This document shows positions 1 to 10,511 of a stretch of DNA of 64,000 nt, one piece after another. The notes beneath the pieces are model-generated. The model was given only the letters and a program-made list of their open reading frames with translations. It had not been told where the DNA came from and ran no database searches. How positions within the stretch are numbered: position 1 is the stretch's first letter; the number at the start of each line of letters is the position of its first letter. Made by a program: the position numbers and the translations under genes. The DNA comes from Selaginella moellendorffii (lineage: Eukaryota; Streptophyta; Lycopodiopsida; Selaginellales; Selaginellaceae), in the NCBI RefSeq assembly GCF_000143415.4, contig NW_003314352.1, positions 260,402 through 324,401 on the forward strand. The letters run 5' to 3'.

Positions 1-2
1 AA

Positions 3-3000
3 TCAACGCCGCCAGCACACGCGAAGAATTCAGAATTACTCAGGAACCCTAATTTTGGAATTAGGGATGTGTTGGCCGAGCAGCGAAGGGGCGCGGAGGT
101 AAAGGCGGCAGCGGATGCGGGTTCATCCGCCAAGCCCCTGGAAGGAAGCGCCACGGCACTTGGTGGAACGGCGCTAAAGAGTGCCATCGGCTCACAAACA
201 GGGCATCTGCAGCAAGCGACTGGTGAGCGAAGGATGGAGTGTGGCAAGGCAAGTGCTGAGGAAGGCGTGAGAGATCCCGAGGCCGGGCTATCAAGGAAGA
301 AGGGGCGCAGATACAAGCGTGTGCCGAACTTGCAGCCCCCACCGTACGACGTTCTCGCTGATTTAAAGAATCAGAAGCCGAGTATCAGTTTTGCTCAGCT
401 TCTAGCTTTGGCACCGGGTTTGAGGAAGGCTATTTCCACAGCCATGCAGGCACACAAAGAGGCGGTGGTGAACTCTGCCTGGCCTGTCATAGCGGATATG
501 AGTTCTCCCTGCGTGGATGTGGAGATTCAGGGGGAACTCATACGTGGTTGCACGCTCGATGGAGGAAGCGGTGTAAACATCATGCCGCTGGAAACGTGGA
601 GAAGGTTTGAGCTTCCCACGCCTGTGCCAGTTCATTTTGCTGTCCGGATGGCCGATCAACGGAGAGTTCAGCCCGTGGGACTTGTTTCGGGTGTGAAAAC
701 CTGGATCGCAGGAGTAAACTTCTTCATTGATTTCGTGGTCCTCAAAATGAAGGAGGGAGCAGGTCTCAACTACCCGTTGTTGCTGGGCCGGCCCTGGCTG
801 CTTCAAGCATCAGCTGAGCATAACTGGGGAACGGGGGTGCTGACCATCGGGGATGGGAACTTCCGAATTCCAATCCAAGTGCATGTCAGGCCGGGATATA
901 AGCGGGAAAAACCAGTAGCTGTGGAACCAGAAGATGGAGACTCCGATACTACATCTGAATCCACTGAGGAGGATGTGTTTCAAGAGGAGGTGTCGGAAGA
1001 GGAGATGCCCGGTGTGGAGCTCCAGCAGCTCGTGGCTGAGGAGAACGTTTCTGAGAATGGAGCTGATGAAGAGCTGCAGCTGGTCATACCCGATCACCAC
1101 TCAACGGTGAGCAGTCAAGATCTTCTTCAGCGGCTGGGAGCTTCTTCCCAGGTTCCTTTCCTTATGATCCAAGCGGAGATACTTCCTTTTCCTCCTAACG
1201 TTCGGGGAGATCCTGCGCTGGATGCTTCACTGTTTACCATGGGGTACGTGAAGGGCCTCGATTGTTTGACGTTGGTGGATCCTGGAGCGCTGCAGAGCTT
1301 CATCACCATTGACTTTGCTGTAGCAGCTCGGCTGCGGATCACCATCACTGAGCAGGACCAAGTGGCCGTATGTGCTGATGGGGACGTTTTTCCCATTTAC
1401 GGCAAGGTGGAGGATGTTTTTCTCTTCCTCGGCAACCAACGCTTTATCGTGAACCTGTTGGTGATTAAGCGACCAGGAGACATTGCTGTTGTCCTTGGAT
1501 CAGATTGGCTGAGGACTACTAATGCTGAGATGAACTACTTGCACGAGACTGTGGTCACAACAGATGAATTCGGACAGCGGGGCAGGCTGTACCTTTTTCG
1601 AAGAGGAGAGCTTGATCCCCCTTGCTACATGCTCCAAGTGATCACATTGCCTTCGGCTCAAGTGGTGGACGTTTGCTTGGTGGATGTGGGGACCCTCCGA
1701 GCTCAGGTTTTACATGAGGTGCAGACCTGCTTCATGACTGCTGCGGTGGCCGAGGAGTATGATGTGCAGGAGTTCGGCTTTCCAGGCCTGATGTTGGAGA
1801 TACTTCCTGGAGTTTACCACCAGGTTCGTGGATTCATCCCTACAGTTGCTCTGATCGTGGGAGAGTTTCTGGTCACCACCCGGTTCCTGGTGCTGCAACT
1901 GGACAAGCTGGAGGAAGCCGAGGAACATCTGTTTCTCGGTCAGGAGTTGCTCCAGAAAGTTGAGGACCTGGTGGAGGATGTGCCTCTCGTTGTGGAGTGC
2001 AACGCTGTGGAGGTTTCAAGACTCCAGTCGGTGGAGTACGACCCTGAACTCGACAACTTTCCAGCTCGTTTTTTCCACAGTCGTGAAGCCGAGTTGAAGA
2101 TCAGAGAGGTTCCAGCTGGGATAGAGGTGAACTCCTCTCCTTCTGAACCTGATTTCCTCACTTCCCCACTCTGTGTTCCCCTTCTCGTTGAGTTCAATGG
2201 AAATTCTGAGAGGAGGGAACTGCAGGTGGGAGCTCAGCTTTCACCAGATGCCAGAGAACTCTTCCATCAGCTCTTCCTCGAGTTCCGCGACATCCTTGCG
2301 TGGAGCTACGACGAGCTGAAAGGCGTGGATTCCGAAATCGCTCAACATCGAATTCGCCTGGTTGACGGTGCTATTCCTCGTCGCCAGCGAGCCTACCGCC
2401 TCAACCCGCGCTATGCAAAGGTAGTGAAGGAGGACATCGACAAACTTCAAGCTGCCGGCTTCATTGAGGAGGTGGAGGGGAGCGAGTGGGTCTCTCCCAT
2501 TGTGGTGGTGCCAAAGAAGAACGGGAAGCTCCGAGTGTGTGTGGACTACCGCAAGCTCAACGAGGCGACAGTGAAGGATGCTTTTCCACTTCCTTTTACT
2601 GATAATGTGCTGGACACTGTAGCAGGCCATGACCTTTATTCTTTCCTCGACGGGTTCAGTGGATACAACCAGGTTACCATCTTTCCGGGTGACCAGGAGA
2701 AAACCACTTTCATCACTGAGTGGGGTTGTTTTATTTACAGGGTGATGCCTTTTGGGCTGTGCAATGCCCCGGCGACATTTCAAAGAGTGATGACAGCAGC
2801 ATTTCGGCAAATGCTCCACGACTTTCTCGAGATTTTTCTCGATGACTTTAGCGTGTTCAGTGATGTATCCACTCATTTGAATAAGCTTAGACTTTGTTTT
2901 GAGCAATGTCGCAAGTATGGCATCTCCCTAAATCCACTTAAATGTACCTTCGGAGTTACTCATGGTATTTTGCTCGGCCGAGTAGTATCTTCTCGAGGTT

Positions 3001-5069
3001 TGAGCATTGACCCGGCTAAGATTCGAGTGATTCAAGAGTTGGAGGCACCCGTGAACATGAAGGACATTCAAGCCTTCCTTGGACATGTCGGATATCACCG
3101 GAGGTTCATCAACAAATTCTCCGAGAAGGCATTGCCTTTGACCAACTTGTTGAAGAAGGGAGTGGAATTCCGATGGAGTTCGAAGTGCCAACAAGCTTTT
3201 GAGGAGTTGAAGGAGTGTTTGGTGAAAGCTCCGATATTGGTTCCTCCTAACTGGGATAAACCATTCCATGTTCACGTGGATGCTTCGGCCTATGCTATTG
3301 GTGCGGTTTTATGCCAACCGGAAGGTGGAATGGATCACCCGGTTTTCTATACTTCTCGTCAACTCTCGTTGGCTGAGAGGAATTATTCTGCGACAGACCG
3401 TGAAGGACTGGGCATGGTCTTTGCGGTACAGAAGTTCCGCCATTATCTACTTGGCCAGAAGTTAATCTTCTACGTTGATCATCAAGCACTTAAGTATTTG
3501 ATACTTAAGCCTTGCCGAACTGGGAGGATTTCGAGATGGTTACTTCTCCTTCAAGAGTTCGATTTCGAAGTGGTGTTACGACCAGGAAAGGCTCACGTGA
3601 TGGCTGACCATCTCTCCAGAGTTCGAGCCCAACCCTCTATGGAAGATATTCCTGACGACCTGGGAGATGCTGCTCTCTTCGGAGTTGCGGCCTTTGCAGT
3701 GGAAGCCATACCAGACTGGTACTTTGGCATTGCTACTTACCTTTCTTCGGGAGATTTTCCAGACAACTTGAGAGGCCCGGAAAGGAAAAGGCTTGTTCTT
3801 CAAGCAAGAGCGTATACACTTATAGCTGGACAACTATATAAGGTGGGACGTGATAACATTTTACGACGGTGCATTCTTCCACATGAAGTGGAAACCATTG
3901 TGGCTTCATGCCACGATAGTCCATATGCTGGGCATTTTGGGGCAGCAGCTACAGCAAGGTTAGTGCTTCAAGCAGGCTATTGGTGGCCTACTATATACCG
4001 AGATACAGCAAGGTACGTGCGAAGTTGTGATCCATGCCAGAGAAGTGGAAGACCTACCCGGAGGGACTTGATGCCGTTGACACCCATTATTCCAGTTCTT
4101 CCATTTGAGAAGTGGGGAATCGATTTTATGGGGCCACTCCCCACAACTCGGCATACTTATTGCCGCTACATCTTGGTGTGCACCGATTACGTGACCAAGT
4201 GGGCTGAAGCAAAAGCCTTGAAGGAGGACACAGGAGCTCGAGTGGCTGAGTTCCTATACGAGAACATTATCACACGGTTCGGGTGCCCATTGGAGCTGGT
4301 TAGTGATCGGGGTACACATTTCCTCAATGAGGTGATCGAAGAGTTGGTGAGGAAGTATGCTATTTCCCACCGGAAATCTACCCCTTATCATCCTCGAGCC
4401 AACGGGCAGGTGGAGAGAACCAACAAGACTCTGTGTGAGATCATGGCCAAGATCACCAATGCCAACCGAACCGATTGGGATAAGCGGTTGCTCGACGCTC
4501 TTTGGGCTTATCGTGTTGCCTATAAGGTAACTACTCATGCTTCACCTTTTCAATTGGTCTACGGACAAGAAGCGGTGTTGCCATTGGAGCTTGAGATTCC
4601 TTCCATGCGGATGGCGGTGGAACACACAATGGATTGGGATGGAGCTCTTCAAGCTAGGTTGGAGCAGCTTGATAAGTTGGACGAGCGACGTCAACTTGCT
4701 TTCCAAACTCGGGAAGCTATCCAGAAAAGAAGGAAGGCATGGTATGACCGATTCCTTCGTCTCAAGCTCTTCAACGAGGGTGACCTAGTACTTCTCTACG
4801 AGAGTAAGTATTGGAAGCGACCTGGCAAACTTCGAGTTCGCTGGATTGGACCATATCGAGTGGAAGCTGTGTTTCCAAACGGCTCGGTGCAACTCAAGGA
4901 TATGGAAGGAACTTCTCTTTCTACTCGCGTGAACGGGTCTCGCCTACGGAAGTACTACCCGCCGGAGACATTTTATCCATCTCAAGGGAGTGAGGAGGAG
5001 AGTGCTCCGGGACGTAGCACTATTGGAGGGGGGGTGATGTCGCACCCCAAAAATGGCCTAAATACTTAG
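3..5069 (+). CDS. Gag-pol polyprotein of Ty3/gypsy element (5' partial)
   Basis: The frame is open from base 3 to the stop at 5067-5069 with no internal stop, so it continues upstream of the window; the GTG at 69 is not a convincing start. Counting residues from base 69, a retropepsin-like fold lies near 150-250 (LDGGSGVNIM, then LLGRPWL), a second near 395-490 (LVDPGA, then VLGSDWL) and a third near 545-640 (LVDVGT, then LFLGQEL). Reverse transcriptase follows at about 790-970 (VVVPKKNGKLRVCVDYRKLN, FLDDF), then RNase H (HVDASAYAIGAVL), the zinc-binding region of integrase (H-H-C-C, ending CDPCQRSG), and the integrase core with its D, D and E residues (DFMGPL, VSDRGTHF, NGQVERTN). No chromodomain follows. 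The enzyme copies element RNA into DNA and inserts it. The frame is intact, so the insertion may be young. Confidence 0.9.
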   Translation, partial: STPPAHAKNSELLRNPNFGIRDVLAEQRRGAEVKAAADAGSSAKPLEGSATALGGTALKSAIGSQTGHLQQATGERRMECGKASAEEGVRDPEAGLSRKKGRRYKRVPNLQPPPYDVLADLKNQKPSISFAQLLALAPGLRKAISTAMQAHKEAVVNSAWPVIADMSSPCVDVEIQGELIRGCTLDGGSGVNIMPLETWRRFELPTPVPVHFAVRMADQRRVQPVGLVSGVKTWIAGVNFFIDFVVLKMKEGAGLNYPLLLGRPWLLQASAEHNWGTGVLTIGDGNFRIPIQVHVRPGYKREKPVAVEPEDGDSDTTSESTEEDVFQEEVSEEEMPGVELQQLVAEENVSENGADEELQLVIPDHHSTVSSQDLLQRLGASSQVPFLMIQAEILPFPPNVRGDPALDASLFTMGYVKGLDCLTLVDPGALQSFITIDFAVAARLRITITEQDQVAVCADGDVFPIYGKVEDVFLFLGNQRFIVNLLVIKRPGDIAVVLGSDWLRTTNAEMNYLHETVVTTDEFGQRGRLYLFRRGELDPPCYMLQVITLPSAQVVDVCLVDVGTLRAQVLHEVQTCFMTAAVAEEYDVQEFGFPGLMLEILPGVYHQVRGFIPTVALIVGEFLVTTRFLVLQLDKLEEAEEHLFLGQELLQKVEDLVEDVPLVVECNAVEVSRLQSVEYDPELDNFPARFFHSREAELKIREVPAGIEVNSSPSEPDFLTSPLCVPLLVEFNGNSERRELQVGAQLSPDARELFHQLFLEFRDILAWSYDELKGVDSEIAQHRIRLVDGAIPRRQRAYRLNPRYAKVVKEDIDKLQAAGFIEEVEGSEWVSPIVVVPKKNGKLRVCVDYRKLNEATVKDAFPLPFTDNVLDTVAGHDLYSFLDGFSGYNQVTIFPGDQEKTTFITEWGCFIYRVMPFGLCNAPATFQRVMTAAFRQMLHDFLEIFLDDFSVFSDVSTHLNKLRLCFEQCRKYGISLNPLKCTFGVTHGILLGRVVSSRGLSIDPAKIRVIQELEAPVNMKDIQAFLGHVGYHRRFINKFSEKALPLTNLLKKGVEFRWSSKCQQAFEELKECLVKAPILVPPNWDKPFHVHVDASAYAIGAVLCQPEGGMDHPVFYTSRQLSLAERNYSATDREGLGMVFAVQKFRHYLLGQKLIFYVDHQALKYLILKPCRTGRISRWLLLLQEFDFEVVLRPGKAHVMADHLSRVRAQPSMEDIPDDLGDAALFGVAAFAVEAIPDWYFGIATYLSSGDFPDNLRGPERKRLVLQARAYTLIAGQLYKVGRDNILRRCILPHEVETIVASCHDSPYAGHFGAAATARLVLQAGYWWPTIYRDTARYVRSCDPCQRSGRPTRRDLMPLTPIIPVLPFEKWGIDFMGPLPTTRHTYCRYILVCTDYVTKWAEAKALKEDTGARVAEFLYENIITRFGCPLELVSDRGTHFLNEVIEELVRKYAISHRKSTPYHPRANGQVERTNKTLCEIMAKITNANRTDWDKRLLDALWAYRVAYKVTTHASPFQLVYGQEAVLPLELEIPSMRMAVEHTMDWDGALQARLEQLDKLDERRQLAFQTREAIQKRRKAWYDRFLRLKLFNEGDLVLLYESKYWKRPGKLRVRWIGPYRVEAVFPNGSVQLKDMEGTSLSTRVNGSRLRKYYPPETFYPSQGSEEESAPGRSTIGGGVMSHPKNGLNT
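5022..5034 (+). other. Polypurine tract
   Basis: A purine run (TTGGAGGGGGGG) directly precedes the TGATGT that begins the LTR. It is the expected primer site for plus-strand DNA synthesis. It overlaps the 3' end of the polyprotein frame. Confidence 0.75.
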
Positions 5070-5426
5070 CTTGGGCTAAGGTTGAGCCTAAGTGGTGAGT
5101 TTGGGCTTAAGGTTAGTACTAATCCTTGGGTTAGGGCTAAACCTTGGGTTTAGACCATCCTTAGGTGGCACCCCTTCGATACTTCATCAATCTCCACCAA
5201 GGGTCACTGAGTCTCCGCCACCTCAGTGATCCATAAGTCACATCCCTTACTTTGTTGTCACAAGGTTCCAAGGGATGCCTCCTTTGGACACATCACTGAT
5301 CCTCAACTCAAGGGTCGCAACCCTTCCTTGTGTTTATATACTCACATCCATTCAATGCAAACCATCCTACCTTTTGGCAAAGCAGTGTGTGCTACTTTCC
5401 AAGTGGAAAGATCCTTGGATTCTTGA
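5035..5426 (+). repeat. 3' LTR of the Athila/Tat-like element
   Basis: The repeat starts with TGATGTCGCACCCC immediately after the polypurine tract. It has no coding capacity and is rich in imperfect TTGGGCTTAAGG-like words. Its right end is set only by where minus-strand gag begins, so it may be truncated. The matching 5' LTR lies outside the window and cannot be compared. Confidence 0.6.
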
Positions 5427-6416
5427 CTAGTAGTGTTGGGGCTTGGGGTTTTCCTTTCGAGCTTCATCCACCCTTTGTTTCCAATCACCTTGCTTATTCC
5501 TAGAATTCCTATTCTTATCCGAGTTACCAGCATAAGGTTGTTGATATTGTTCCACGAGCGAGTGACTAAAGGCAACTTGCTGCGCTGCCTCCTTACACTC
5601 CAGGTATGTCTTCGGCTTAAACTTCAAGATCTCATTACGAGAAAGTGAACTTAAACCCTCCAAGAAATAACTCCGAGCATCTTCGTCACTCATATTTGCA
5701 ATCATAATGCGCTTCTGAGCAAACGCATTAACGTAATGCATAAGGTCCCCTCGCTGCTTTACCCGCCGCAGCTCTGCGCGAAGTCTCAGACCAAGATCAT
5801 CCGGCAAGTATCCCTTACGGATACGAGACCGCATCTTGGTCCAACTTCTAGTCTGCCCTTTTCCAACACACACCTGGCGCCACCAAGTTTTGGCATGATC
5901 GGTGAGAAAGGATTGCGTGCACGCAACTTTCGTACGATCATCTACGTCTGCTGCTATGAAATAGTTTTCCATATCGTAGACCCAGTCTTCCAAAACTTGA
6001 TAGTCCTGCATGCCTCTGAAATTGGGTGGTTTTGGAGGCTTGAACTTTGAAACTCGTGCAACCGGGGGCGGCTGCAGAACTTTATCGTCCTCAGAACTAG
6101 AGGAGCAGTCCGGTTGCTTAGGCTTGGCTGGTTTAGCTGCCTCAGCTTTTTTCTTCCTCTTCTTGTTCTCCTTCTTCAATTTGCGAATCTCCTTTCGCAA
6201 ATTCTCGATCTCGACTTCATGAGCCGTGCGCTGCAGTGCTGCAGCATTTGGGTCATCCTCTTCCGACTCGGCCTCAGCCCCTTCCGCAGCATCTCTAGTA
6301 GGAGTTTCCTCCTCTCGATTCGCCCGTCTAGAGGTTTCAGCGTCATCAGCACGGTTCCTCTTCACCATCCTGCTAGCTGCATGCATGCCTCTATCAATAA
6401 CTAAACATGCGTACAA
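5427..6416 (-). CDS. Gag fragment of a Ty3/gypsy chromovirus (3' truncated)
   Basis: The 329-residue minus-strand frame has a charged coiled N-terminal half (KEIRKLKKENKKRKKKAEA) and a typical retrotransposon gag core: PPNFRGMQDYQVLEDWVYDM, then TWWRQV, ending with a YLECKEAAQQVAF-type helix. The first methionine is at 6416; MVKRNRADD, 16 residues in, is as good a start. The frame stops at 5427 before any CCHC zinc knuckle or protease, where it meets the neighbouring LTR, so it is truncated. A primer-binding site and an LTR lie upstream of it on the same strand. It would make the capsid of the retrotransposon particle; as it stands it is a remnant. Confidence 0.75.
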   Translation of the reverse strand: MYACLVIDRGMHAASRMVKRNRADDAETSRRANREEETPTRDAAEGAEAESEEDDPNAAALQRTAHEVEIENLRKEIRKLKKENKKRKKKAEAAKPAKPKQPDCSSSSEDDKVLQPPPVARVSKFKPPKPPNFRGMQDYQVLEDWVYDMENYFIAADVDDRTKVACTQSFLTDHAKTWWRQVCVGKGQTRSWTKMRSRIRKGYLPDDLGLRLRAELRRVKQRGDLMHYVNAFAQKRIMIANMSDEDARSYFLEGLSSLSRNEILKFKPKTYLECKEAAQQVAFSHSLVEQYQQPYAGNSDKNRNSRNKQGDWKQRVDEARKENPKPQHY

Positions 6417-6545
6417 CGTTCTTACCGAATGGTGCTATCCAACTAATCCTACATAGGTCGCTTTGGATCTACTAAAAAAGTCTCTGCGTATGCAACTTGA
6501 GTCAGAAAATCCGACAAAAGTTGGATAGAAATCGCTAAGACAATT

Positions 6546-6557
6546 TCTCTGATACCA
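6546..6557 (-). other. Primer-binding site (initiator tRNA-Met type)
   Basis: On the minus strand the bases read TGGTATCAGAGA. This matches the 3' end complement of plant initiator tRNA-Met (TGGTATCAGAGC) except for the last base. It lies three bases inside the LTR end, as expected, and upstream of the gag frame. Confidence 0.8.
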
Positions 6558-6559
6558 AA

Positions 6560-7227
6560 CGTAGCGCACCTGAATTTGGAGCCGAACTCCAAGCCCGTTG
6601 CGCTACGAAACGAGGGTCCGGTACAATCCCACGAGCACCAGCCCCCCCCCTTGAGGGACACACGCTTTGGGCTTTCACCCCAAGCCTCCCTTAGTACCAG
6701 GAGTTAGTCTCTGGGACAAGTCCGAAACTTACTAAATATGAAATGGCTTTAGATTGCGAATTTGGACACGGGACGAACACCATTGTGTACAGGCCGATCT
6801 CTACATTTTGTAGATATGCCAAATGAGCGAATCTAGACACTTTCCATAAATAGTATATGGGACCAAAATGAGACCAACACTAAGGGCATGATAGCAAGGG
6901 TGTTTGGCAGACACGGTAAGCTATCATCAATCGAATATTGAGGGACTAGTCTCAATATTACGGGGGTTCTCAACACTAGCAAGTGCAAGTTAGTGAATGA
7001 GTTTCTCTAACCAGGTCAAGTATGCTTGACAAATAGCATGTAGGAATTCCGTCCTTATGCTCATCTGGTCAAGTGCACATGCGATGACCAGTTTCTCAAC
7101 TAGCTTGAGTGGAGACCATAAAAGGGACCAGCAGTACCGACCTCCTGCCATCATGGCAGTAAGGAAAGAGTGCCCGTAAGGACTGGCTAACAAGTATCTT
7201 TCGATACCCGAAGTCACATTCGCGACA
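6560..7227 (-). repeat. LTR of chromovirus family (5' LTR, minus orientation)
   Basis: On the minus strand the repeat starts TGTCGCGAATGTGACTTC at 7227 and ends GCGCTACG at 6560. It aligns over its outer parts with the plus-strand LTR at 10512-11425 but lacks roughly 250 bp of the middle, between the G-run and the GGTGCTCGTGGG word. Further copies lie at 49440-50236 and 55080-55684. Confidence 0.8.
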
Positions 7228-9901
7228 TCCTTTTTGTTATGAAAAAGGATGGAACTATGAGGATGTATATTGACTATCGAGCACTCAACAAGATCATAGT
7301 CAAAAACAGTTATCCTTTGCCTCGCATTGATGACTTGTTTGACCAACTCTTAAAGGCTAAGTATTTTATGCGACTTGATTTGCGGTCCGGGTATCATCAA
7401 ATATGGGTGGCAGATCAGGATGTGGAGAAGACAACCTTTAAGACTTGGTACAGATCTTATGAGTTCCTTGTCATGCCATTCGGGTTATGCAATGCTTCAG
7501 CAACGTTCAGCACTATGATAGATAGAATATTTGGAGATTATTTGGATGCATTTGTTGTCCTGTATATCGACGATGTTCTAGTCTTTAGTGAAATGTTGGA
7601 GGATCATTTGAAACACTTAGAGCTGGTGTTTCAGAAGTTGCACGAGCACAAACTGTGTGCTAAGGAAAGAAAATGTGCTTTTAGTCAATTGCTCGTAAAC
7701 TTTCTTGGACATATAGTTGGTGGTGGCGTGATTGAAGTCGATCCAAAGAAGGTGGAAGCAGTGAAGTCTTGAGAAGTCCCGACCACTGTATCAAATGTTT
7801 GTTCCTTTCTTAGTTTGGCGGGATACTATCGCAAGTTTGTCCGCAATTTTGCAAGAATTGCTCTTCCGTTGACTGGGTTGACGAAGAGTAGTATTCTGTT
7901 TCATTGGACACCAACTTGCCAGCGTGCTTTTGTATGATTGAAGGAGATTTTGACTATGGTTCCTGTTCTTAGGATCCCAGATCTTGATAAACCCTTCGAA
8001 GTGCATTGTGATGTATCTGGCTATGCTATCGATACCGTGTTGCAGCAAGATTGTGACAAAGTGGTTGGTGTTACGCTAAGGCGACATGGTTGTCCCATTG
8101 TGTTCTATTCCAAAAAATTGGATGAGACCCAACGAAGATGGCCAATGCATGAGAAAGAGATGTTTGCTATAGTGTCGGCCCTAGAACACTGGAGACACTA
8201 CTTGGGTGGACACACCAAGGTTTATACAGATAGTAACACACTGAGCTACTTTGCTATGCAGCCTAAGCTTATGCTGAAGTAGGCTCGTTGGCAAGAGAAG
8301 CTTGCTACATATGATATTGAAATCATATATAAACTTGGTAAAGACAATATTGTTCCGGATGCGTTGAGTCATCAGGCACAATTCCGGGCAATATCGGCAA
8401 TCAGTTTGGACTGGTTAGAGGACATTCGGGCTTCGTATGGAAGTGATCCATTGGCGAAGGCAATCTTATGCCATGCGGAGTTGTTGAAGTAGAGCCCTGG
8501 TAGCGAAGCAGCAAAAGTTGTTAGTTGCACTAATGCAAAGCTTCACTTCTCAGTTCGGGATGGGCTTATATTCTATAAGCAAGAAAGATTGTATCTTCCC
8601 TCTAAGGATTTTTAGCAGTTATTTCTGCCAGAACATCATGATGTTCCAGCAGCGGGACATGGTGGACAATGAAAGACTCTAGCTTCATTGAAAAAGGGAT
8701 TTTTCTGGTTTGATATGGAAGGTGATGTAGCGGACTATGTCTATTCCTGCCCTATATGCCAGCAATGTAAGCATAGAGCTGAGAAGCAGGCTGTAAAGTT
8801 GCAGTGCATTCCAACACCGGCATGACCATTTCAAAGTGTGACACTTGATTTCGTCACTTGCTTGCCAAAGTCTAAGGGTTATGATACTTTGATGGTGGTT
8901 GTGGATCAGTTGTCGAAGATTGCACACTTCATTCCAATTGTGGGAACAGTGAATGTGAAACAAGCAACAAAACTCTTTTTCCATGAAGTAGTGCGGGTTC
9001 GTGGTCTTCCTGAAGAGATGATCTTGGATAAGGATTCAAGGTTTACGGGAAATTTTTGGGCATGTTGTTCCAGTTGTTTGGTACCAAGTTAAAATTTAGT
9101 ATGGCTTATCATCCTCAGACTGATAGGCAGACTGAATGTGTGAATGCTCAAGTTGAGGATTATCTGTGGTACTATGTCACGGTGGACCAACGCGATTGGG
9201 TTGAGCATTTGGATACAGCAGAAATATGTTATAACAACACATTTCACAGCGCTATAGGCTGTTCTCCATGGGAGATGCTGCAAGGGAATGCTCGTGGGGT
9301 TCCTCAACAGATTGTTGTACTGAAACCTATGTCCGAAATATTGGTCCCGGCTGTTGAGACTTATGCGGAGCAGCTACACCAAGGTTGGTCTAGGGCTACT
9401 GAGGCGATGGGCAAAGCTTAGGATAGGTATCGACATGATAAGGATCAACATCGTTGGGATGTATCCTATCAAGTGGGAGATCAGGTGTGGCTATCTTCCC
9501 AGAACTTAAACATTAAGGGATGTTTATCTCGGAAGTTATTGCCAAGATATATTGGACCCTATCGAGTGGTGAAGCGAGTTAGTGATGTATCCTATAAGTT
9601 GGATCTTCTGGATGAGTTGTCCAATGTACATGATGTGTTTCATGTCAATTTACTGGCACCATATCATGTTGCTGCGGATCGCTCTGTGAATATTCGTTCC
9701 CCTCCGGAAGTTGTGAATGGTGACATAGAGTATGAGGTCGAAGTGATTCTCTTGTCTAGCAAAGCTCATGGTGGTCATTCCAAAGAATATCTAGTTAAGT
9801 GGAAAGGTTACCCAACTTGTGAATCAACTTGGGAACCTCTTAGGAATCTTACACATGCTCGTGAGTTTGTCACGGAGTATGAGAATAGTAATAAAGACTA
9901 G
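7228..9901 (+). pseudogene. Chromovirus pol, 5' truncated and decayed (RT, RNase H, integrase, chromodomain)
   Basis: Homology starts abruptly inside RT at KKDGTMRMYIDYRALNK and runs through YIDDVLVF (RT), RNase H, integrase (DFVTCLPKS, YHPQTDRQTE) to a C-terminal chromodomain at about 9720-9890 (EYLVKWKGYPTCESTWEP). The chromodomain marks the chromovirus branch. Seven in-frame stops lie in the first frame (near 7770, 7935, 8280, 8490, 8612, 8670 and 8823), a one-base shift near 9056 moves the frame, and another stop is at 9418. All eight stops sit where Gln or Trp is expected. Gag, protease and the RT N-terminus are missing: the left edge abuts the outer end of the inverted LTR at 7227. Confidence 0.85.
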
Positions 9902-10498
9902 TTTTTGTAAAAACCTTGTAATAAATCTTGCAAATCAATAAAGTAATATATTTCTATCAATCAAAGTGTCATTTCTTTCATTCGTTCGTACTTGGGTCAG
10001 TTTTGGTAGGTTGACTTCAGCACTTTGGTGCATGGGTCCAATCCATAACCATGGGGATAACTATTATAAATTGATCACAAGTCTCTACCTCTCTCTCGAT
10101 GACTCATTTTTGAAAAGGGGTGTGGTCGTGTAAACAACTTAATCTACCAGTTTATAGTAGTTTTCTAAATCTTCTCGACGGGGTTGATTTCTTGCTCAGG
10201 GGACATTGGGCCTCTGGCCTTCTCCCTATGTCCCTGTGGGCAGGGATGTATCATTCCTTTGTAAGCCGAGTGGTACTCCTAGCAGCAAGGGTGGCTAACT
10301 CTATTAGTCATTTCCTTGTCGGTGACGGCCGGAGGGTGTTTGAGTCTTAACGTATTTGGACGTAGAGGAGAGGTCATTCCACAACTCATTTAAGTCGGTG
10401 TGTTTCCCACATAGTGTGCTTTCCATTAACTTTCGGAGTTGTTTCTTTGACGGTTTGCTAGACTTGGGTATACATCGATGAGGATGTCGATCTTCCCT
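9902..10498 (+). other. Non-coding tail between chromodomain and 3' LTR
   Basis: This stretch follows the pol stop, carries AATAAA-like words near 9937, and leads to the polypurine tract. No second gene is seen. Confidence 0.5.
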
Positions 10499-10511
10499 AA
10501 GAGGGGGAGAG
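10499..10511 (+). other. Polypurine tract of chromovirus
   Basis: AAGAGGGGGAGAG stands directly before the TGTCGC start of the LTR. Confidence 0.8.

Larger units (their letters stand above)
1..5426 (+). mobile_element. Ty3/gypsy retrotransposon, Athila/Tat-like, 3' portion
   Basis: The element enters from the left edge already inside its polyprotein frame, so the 5' LTR, primer-binding site and most of gag lie outside. What is seen is protease-like region, reverse transcriptase, RNase H, integrase, polypurine tract and 3' LTR, in the Ty3/gypsy order. The RT motif FLDDFSVF and the lack of a C-terminal chromodomain resemble the plant Athila/Tat branch; that lineage call is inference. The right end is cut or overrun near 5426, where minus-strand gag of another element begins. 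Confidence 0.85.

Noticed and set aside
2241-2906. 221-codon minus-strand frame inside the gypsy pol region
   Set aside because: Shadow of the RT domain. No motif of its own.
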